From Toxoplasma gondii ME49 (Eukaryota; Apicomplexa; Conoidasida; Eucoccidiorida; Sarcocystidae), in NCBI RefSeq assembly GCF_000006565.2, contig NC_031477.1, positions 164,141 through 228,140 of the forward strand: a stretch of 64,000 bases of DNA, in the 5' to 3' direction. This document shows positions 58,725 to 64,000 of this stretch, piece by piece (position 1 is the first letter of the stretch; every line of letters begins with the position of its first letter). The translations under genes and the position numbers were made by a program. Under the pieces are notes generated by a model. The model was given only the letters and a program-made list of their open reading frames with translations. It had not been told where the DNA came from and ran no database searches.

Positions 58725-61700
58725 ATGGCGAGCTCGGCCGGTCTTCGGACCGCCCACAGAAAGTCAGCGGCGTCTTACGGCTCCTTTCCTTTGCCAGAAG
58801 ATGGCGTTCCCGCCTCTCCGTCGTATTCGCGTTCTTCCTCGCCTCATGCATCGCGAGGCAGGAGGCTAACCGAGCCCGAAGGAGAAGACAAACGCCGACG
58901 AAGGGCCGATCCATCTGCAACGCGGTATCGAGATGCGCGCTCGAAATCCCGAACATCGTCTGACAGCGAGGCGCCTAGAGAAGAAAGAACACCGAAGGCT
59001 GCTCGAAGGCGAGATTTGGTCGTGAAGTTCCTCATTATGGCGGGTCTCTTCGTGGTCTCAGCTTCTGCCGTCGTCACATTCTACTTTCAGTTACCAGGTA
59101 AGGGTGGATGATACCGTAGAGCTCGCCGCTTGAGACGCAAAATGATTCTACAGTGCTCGAGTGTCGACTCCCTCTTGGCGGCGTTCACGTCATTTTTCTT
59201 TGTTTGTCCGGAGATTGGTCTGTCGGTTTCTTTGTCGTACTGTTTTCGGAGAAGGCGCCCTCGAAGGGGAGACCAGAGCCTTCTTACGTGACTATCCTGT
59301 GTACGCATACCGCAATTGATCTCTCAGGTTTGTCTGAAAGCTCCCGCGAAGAACTTCTTGGCTTCCTGCCATCCTCCCTGAGTGAAGGCAGCAAGTTGCG
59401 ACGCATTGAGAACGTCCGCGGCATCTTCCACGTCTTCGCCCAATACAAAGAGGAACACCCTGCGGCCACGCTGCTTTTCCTTTCTTCGTGCTACCTCCTA
59501 TACCAGGCCTTCCCACTCTTCATGATCACCTTCACTGGTACGGGCCTTCAAGGATACACAGAAGCGTGGTCCGTCATGACTCTTCTGTTTACGTTCCCTC
59601 GCTGGACATTCCGCAGCGCGTCCATGTTTACATGCACATATACAGACGCACACATGTATATGGCTCGTTTGGGAGACATAGAGATATATGACAGTCATCG
59701 TTATTACCTCATTCTTCGGCCGCATCCTACAGAGGGGCCATCTGCCGTCGCAGCGTTGCTCCCCTACGGCATTTAAGCAACTACTCTGTGGTCCTGATTC
59801 GCGTCTATTTATAAGCTTTAGGAGATTATTTCGAGTTGCTCGTGAAGAACGCAAGAGACATGCTGGACACATGCGTCTTTCCTGCGGATTCCCAGGCACA
59901 CTTGTGTGACGGAGGCACATGCGTCCTTGTTCATATAAATGTATATATTGCTCATAACAGACCTCTTTTCATCGGTTCAAGGCCGTGTTCGTAGAGTGCC
60001 TGTTGAGATGTCCTGTTACGCTGGGGCAAATCGATGTGTCCTTTTCATCTGACGTGTCAGGGAACGGAGTGGGGGTTTGTGCGTGTTGTGACTTCTCCCT
60101 TCAGGGACTTCCACCTTGGTGACGATCCTTCTCGGAGCCATGTTTTCCCCTCTGGTCGCTTTCTCCACGGCGAACGTGTTGGCTGCAATCGGCCCCTCTC
60201 TTGCGTTCTTTATGTTCCGCTGGGTCGGCAAACCCATTGTGGTAAACAGTTGCACTTGTGAAAAGCCTCTCAAAGGCGTGTGAAGCTATAGGCACCTTAG
60301 CCGAAGAAAATTCCCAGAGTCCTCGTCTTGCACAGTTGTGATCTTCATCTGCTTAAATAGTCAAGACAGCAGAGTCGGATGGCACCACGAAGGAACGGAG
60401 CACCGAGGCTGTCGCGTGGTCACCTCGCGTGACCGACGTCAGAGTTACAAGGGGAGCTGAATCGCCCGGAATGCAGAGAGCACACCTCGCTGGATGTCAG
60501 GCACCGAAGCGAAAACGGTTCACGAAGTAACGCCCACTGCTTTTCGTTCTCTCTGCTGTGTGGTTTTCTCAGATTTTCTGTTGCACATGAGAAGCCTTCC
60601 GTGGTGGTTCCGTACACGGCGTATGAAGTAGCTTGTGTGCCACACTAATTAGATGTAGTCATTACGTAGAGAGGCGATATGACCATAGTAGCGTCGGTCT
60701 TCGTTCCTTCAGTCTTTGGTGTACATCCTCGATACTTTCTAGGTCAGAGGCAGCCTTCAGTTTGCTGTCCCTTTTTTGTGTCCAGCTTTTTCTTTTCCCC
60801 GAGAAGCTCCGGAAACTGCAAATGGTTTTGCATCCCGGTGCCCACTCGCGGATCCACTCAGGCAACTTAAGAGAGGCAATTACGGGCCTCGAAAAGGCCA
60901 CTGGAGGACGGCCCCGGAGTTTCGACGTGGATCTCTTCCTGACGGTACTATTCTTGCGCGTGTCTCCGGTCTTCCCAAATCTTTTCATTAACGCAGCAGG
61001 TACGCGCCGGGTTGAAAACTTGCGAGTATACCAACAAGAAATAGTGTAGTTCCACCGAAAAGGGCGTGTCCGTCCTCGACCGCTCCGTATCTGTTTGCTG
61101 ATATTGTCTTCCCTCTGGACCCCCTTTCTTCTGTACTCGTTTTGGTGCACTGGTAGGGAATGATGGTCGCACGCTGCCCCTCACCGGGATACGGGAAAGC
61201 ACGTGTGTTACTCATCTGTGAAGAGTCGGTCTCTTGCTCGTCTACTGAGCATTCAAAATACTTAGTGTATTTGGTTTGTAGAGAGCCTTTGCCGCCCACA
61301 CGGAGAGGCCCAGGCGCGTGCCTTCTGCTGGGTTGACTCATCTTCACGTACATATTGAGACAAGCGAGCAGGTTCCGACGATGTTTGTGGATAGGGCGTA
61401 GAACGCCGCAAGTGTAGCGACAATGTGAATTATTCATTTTAAGAGCCCTCATGGCATTCACACATAGCTGATTTATAGCGGGCGAAAGAAAACAAGTAAA
61501 GTATCCTCTGAGTGCCATAGGGGTCTCTGTTTCTTCTTGGTAAAATGTGTGTCTTTCGTGTGCGCCAGACTTGCAGTGAACGCTTCAAAGCAGTTGAGAT
61601 GTTTGCTCTGAACCAGACTCACTTAGTCTTCGTAAAATCAAGACGGTAACAGGGGGGGGACGAATTCCACTTGTTCTCCAGTATTTTGTGACTATGCCGT

Positions 61701-63033
61701 TCTGTACATGCATGCTATACAACAGGGGAGAACATAAGAATAGACGCTGTCCAACTTGTGGTGTCATGACATTTGTACAGCGATTGGGAAACTGCCGGGT
61801 CACATGTGCGGCTCTTGTGTGTACTTACAGCACCGCTGCTCGAGGTTCCCTTTGACGTCTTCTTCGCAGCAACCCTGTTCGGTCTTATGCCGAATACCAT
61901 CCTCTTTGGTATGCCTTTGAAACACAGACATCTTCACCGAAATTCCCTTCATGTAGCGTTGCTGTGACAGCCACCTTTTTGGTGCCGGACACGTTTTGCT
62001 TCACACTCAGCACTCTGTTAGATGGGAAGAATGCTTGGGGTGGAAAAGCGGAGGGCCTGTGTTCCTATCGTAGGATGTAGTGGTAATATTGTCGCTCTGA
62101 TGTCATCGAAGAAGTCCCGTGGACGCACAGACGGGGAGATCTGATCATAGTATACAGATATTTTCCTTGATGGTATTTGCTAGTTTATTTTGTTGGAAGT
62201 AAATCCATCCAACGCATGCATGCAGATAGAAACGGAGATGATGAGATACACCAAACTGTGGATGCAAAAATAGCTCGCCGTGCTTTCACCGCCTACGAAT
62301 ATAGAGATAAATGACACTGTACCAACATATACGCATGCGCGGATCGATGAGAGGGAGAGTAAATAGCCGGGCATACTCTGATAACACCTCCTCCGTTTCT
62401 GGTTTCATTTGTTGATGTTCACAGTGTCGATGGGGAGCGCCCTGACTTCACTCGATTCTCTGAACAGCAGTAAGGAATTTTTCACAGGTGTGAAATCGTT
62501 TCTGCAAACTGGCAAAGTTGCGGGGAACTTAATTGTTTCCCAGCGACTGCGTTGCACCAGCAGACTCACAGCTTTTAGTTAGGTTCAGGCGTACACTTCT
62601 GAGGGCACTGATACTCCGCCTTTATACTACACGCACGATTCAGATTACAGCGATGTGGCATGGCAGTTGGATGGCTACGCAGTCAGCGTGCCCCGTATTG
62701 TCTGTGTCGTTATTCTGTGAAGAAGTACAGGATATTGTGGACCTTCGTGCGATCTATGACACAAAACTACGCTTCCTGTATTAGATATGGCCGGTGGGTG
62801 ATCACAATGTTTCTGTCGATGCAGGCTGGAAGTTGTGGCTTCTGCTGTGTGCAATGGCCGGAGCCGTAATATTACTGAAGGTGATGAGGACCCGCCTGAG
62901 ACCCAAAGACGCAAAGACCGTAAAGGAAGCAGAGCTGAACACCCCAAAACAACAACCTGCAGAAGTTTTTTCACCTGCTGAAACACCTGCCACGACAACG
63001 AAGACCCGCCACTCTCGCCGAAAGTATATTTGA
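58725..63033 (+). CDS. TMEM41-like VTT-domain (DedA superfamily) membrane protein
   Basis: Seven exons: 58725-59097, 59328-59537, 60105-60241, 60786-60999, 61831-61908, 62425-62469, 62825-63033; 421 residues, phases consistent, introns 230-831 nt. The first about 100 residues are basic and Ser/Arg-rich, then TM1 (VVKFLIMAGLFVVSASAVV). The VTT core has LFLSSCYLLYQAFPLFMITF, the re-entrant GTSTLVTILLGAMFSP, then WVGKP. The diagnostic RVSPVFPNLFINAA is followed by PFDVFFAATLFGLMPN, close to TMEM41B. A last TM (LWLLLCAMAGAVILL) precedes a basic tail ending RHSRRKYI. TMEM41B/VMP1 proteins are ER phospholipid scramblases acting in lipid distribution and autophagosome formation; that role is inferred. 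The start at 58725 is the first ATG in the exon. Confidence 0.92.
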
Positions 63034-64000
63034 AAAAACGCTTTCTCATGTTGGGAGCAATCTTCAGGCTATCTCCAACTAGTATGTGCATGCGGGAGGG
63101 GGAGCCGAAAGAAACAGGACGCTGTCGAGGAAAATCCAACTGCTCCTTGTATCAGACTCCCTACGGTACATGTATCCTGTTGTCGACTACCAAGACATGC
63201 TATCTTGTGTGTACAGACGAGGAGTGTTTGAGTTACTTGCATGTAACTGGCCTACTCTATCGGGGGGGTTTGTTAGTTTTTGTCCAATACCGTCGTCCCT
63301 AGCTCTGTTCTTTATCAGCTACGTTTCACTGGCAGATGTGACGCAGCTAAGCCGATGGCTCTGGCCAGAGCGAAGCCTTCCTTCATATATGAGTATAACT
63401 CGACAAAACAAAATTAATAGTCGTCGAGAAACACACACTCTGAGTGTTTCGTTTTAATCAATGGAAGGTCTGGTGAAGTGGTGGTGATCAGATGGTAATG
63501 CCTCAGACACATGCATACATCTTTGCTGCTGTGTACCTCGTCCGAAGAGTGGAAGGCAGGTGAACTGCATTTTGCCTTTTGTTTCTTCGTTACTGGGAGC
63601 CAACTAATATTTCCAAAAAAACTTTTCACAATTGCTAGAAGCTACTCCCTACCTGCGCTACCCGTAGTTTTGTCAACACTGACGCTAAACCGGCTACCCG
63701 ACATTTCTTCGTGTGTAAAAAGACTAACAGTCTCAGCCGCGATAAGAACTGTTGCTTTTGGCCGCGCTGTTAGTTATGCCTAACTGAATATCCTCCGTGA
63801 ATTGCCTTTCCGCTTACAATATTAAGACACCTGGCACATTCGAATGTTTTCCGCAGCCTCTTTTGGACAGGCCGCCACAGCACGGACTCATGATCGGCAC
63901 CAGCATGTTCACTTACGTGCTCGTCAATAACTCTTTCTCGTTTGAGTGTCTTGTGACCCTCACCTCTTGGTTACCCGAGATACCTAAGAAGCCTCGTTTG
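63034..64000. other. 3' flank of VTT-domain gene; no gene recognised
   Basis: Contains the presumed 3' UTR. Short frames on both strands have no domain or splice support. Confidence 0.5.

Overview
The window looks like the end of a chromosome of a tissue-cyst-forming coccidian (Toxoplasma/Neospora/Hammondia type apicomplexan). I infer this from: a homogenised subtelomeric satellite array; a degenerate CCCTAAA (TTTAGGG-type) telomere-like tract; start contexts such as CAAAATG and CAAAGATGG; multi-exon eukaryotic genes at about 50% GC; a small secreted protein carrying a TEXEL-like RRLAE motif; and an apicomplexan-type FN2+PA14 adhesive protein. I did not identify the species.

Layout. 1-13,450: satellite DNA made of three modules (A, B, C), recurring about every 2.8 kb where continuous, with near-identical copies, more divergent monomers, and three assembly gaps. 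13,450-18,800: mostly unique, gene-poor DNA with one candidate dense-granule-type gene on the minus strand and a degenerate interstitial telomere-like tract. 18,831-30,725: adenylosuccinate synthetase (+), an FN2/PA14/malectin-like secreted protein (-, 20 exons), a CCDC12/cwf18 splicing factor (-) and a thrombospondin-type-1 secreted protein (+). 33.6-38.0 kb and 40.86-43.57 kb: two multi-exon genes of unknown function, visible only if very short introns (about 44-65 nt) are allowed. Between them lies a four-exon dithiol glutaredoxin (+). 44,067-47,621: PA2G4/EBP1 (-, 8 exons). 50,837-55,695: DUF1749-type alpha/beta hydrolase (+, 9 exons). 58,725-63,033: TMEM41/VTT-domain membrane protein (+, 7 exons).

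The striking pattern is two classes of intron side by side. Housekeeping-type genes (GRX, PA2G4, hydrolase, VTT protein, CCDC12) have ordinary introns of about 120-950 nt. The FN2/PA14 gene has 19 introns, all 51-63 nt, and the two unknown genes seem built the same way. Such genes are easily missed because no single ORF is long. I rebuilt the exon models by hand from GT/AG sites, reading phase and family motifs. Each full model given below stays in frame from ATG to stop.

No tRNA, rRNA, CRISPR array, intact transposon or virus was seen. Most ORFs in the satellite region are repeat artefacts.
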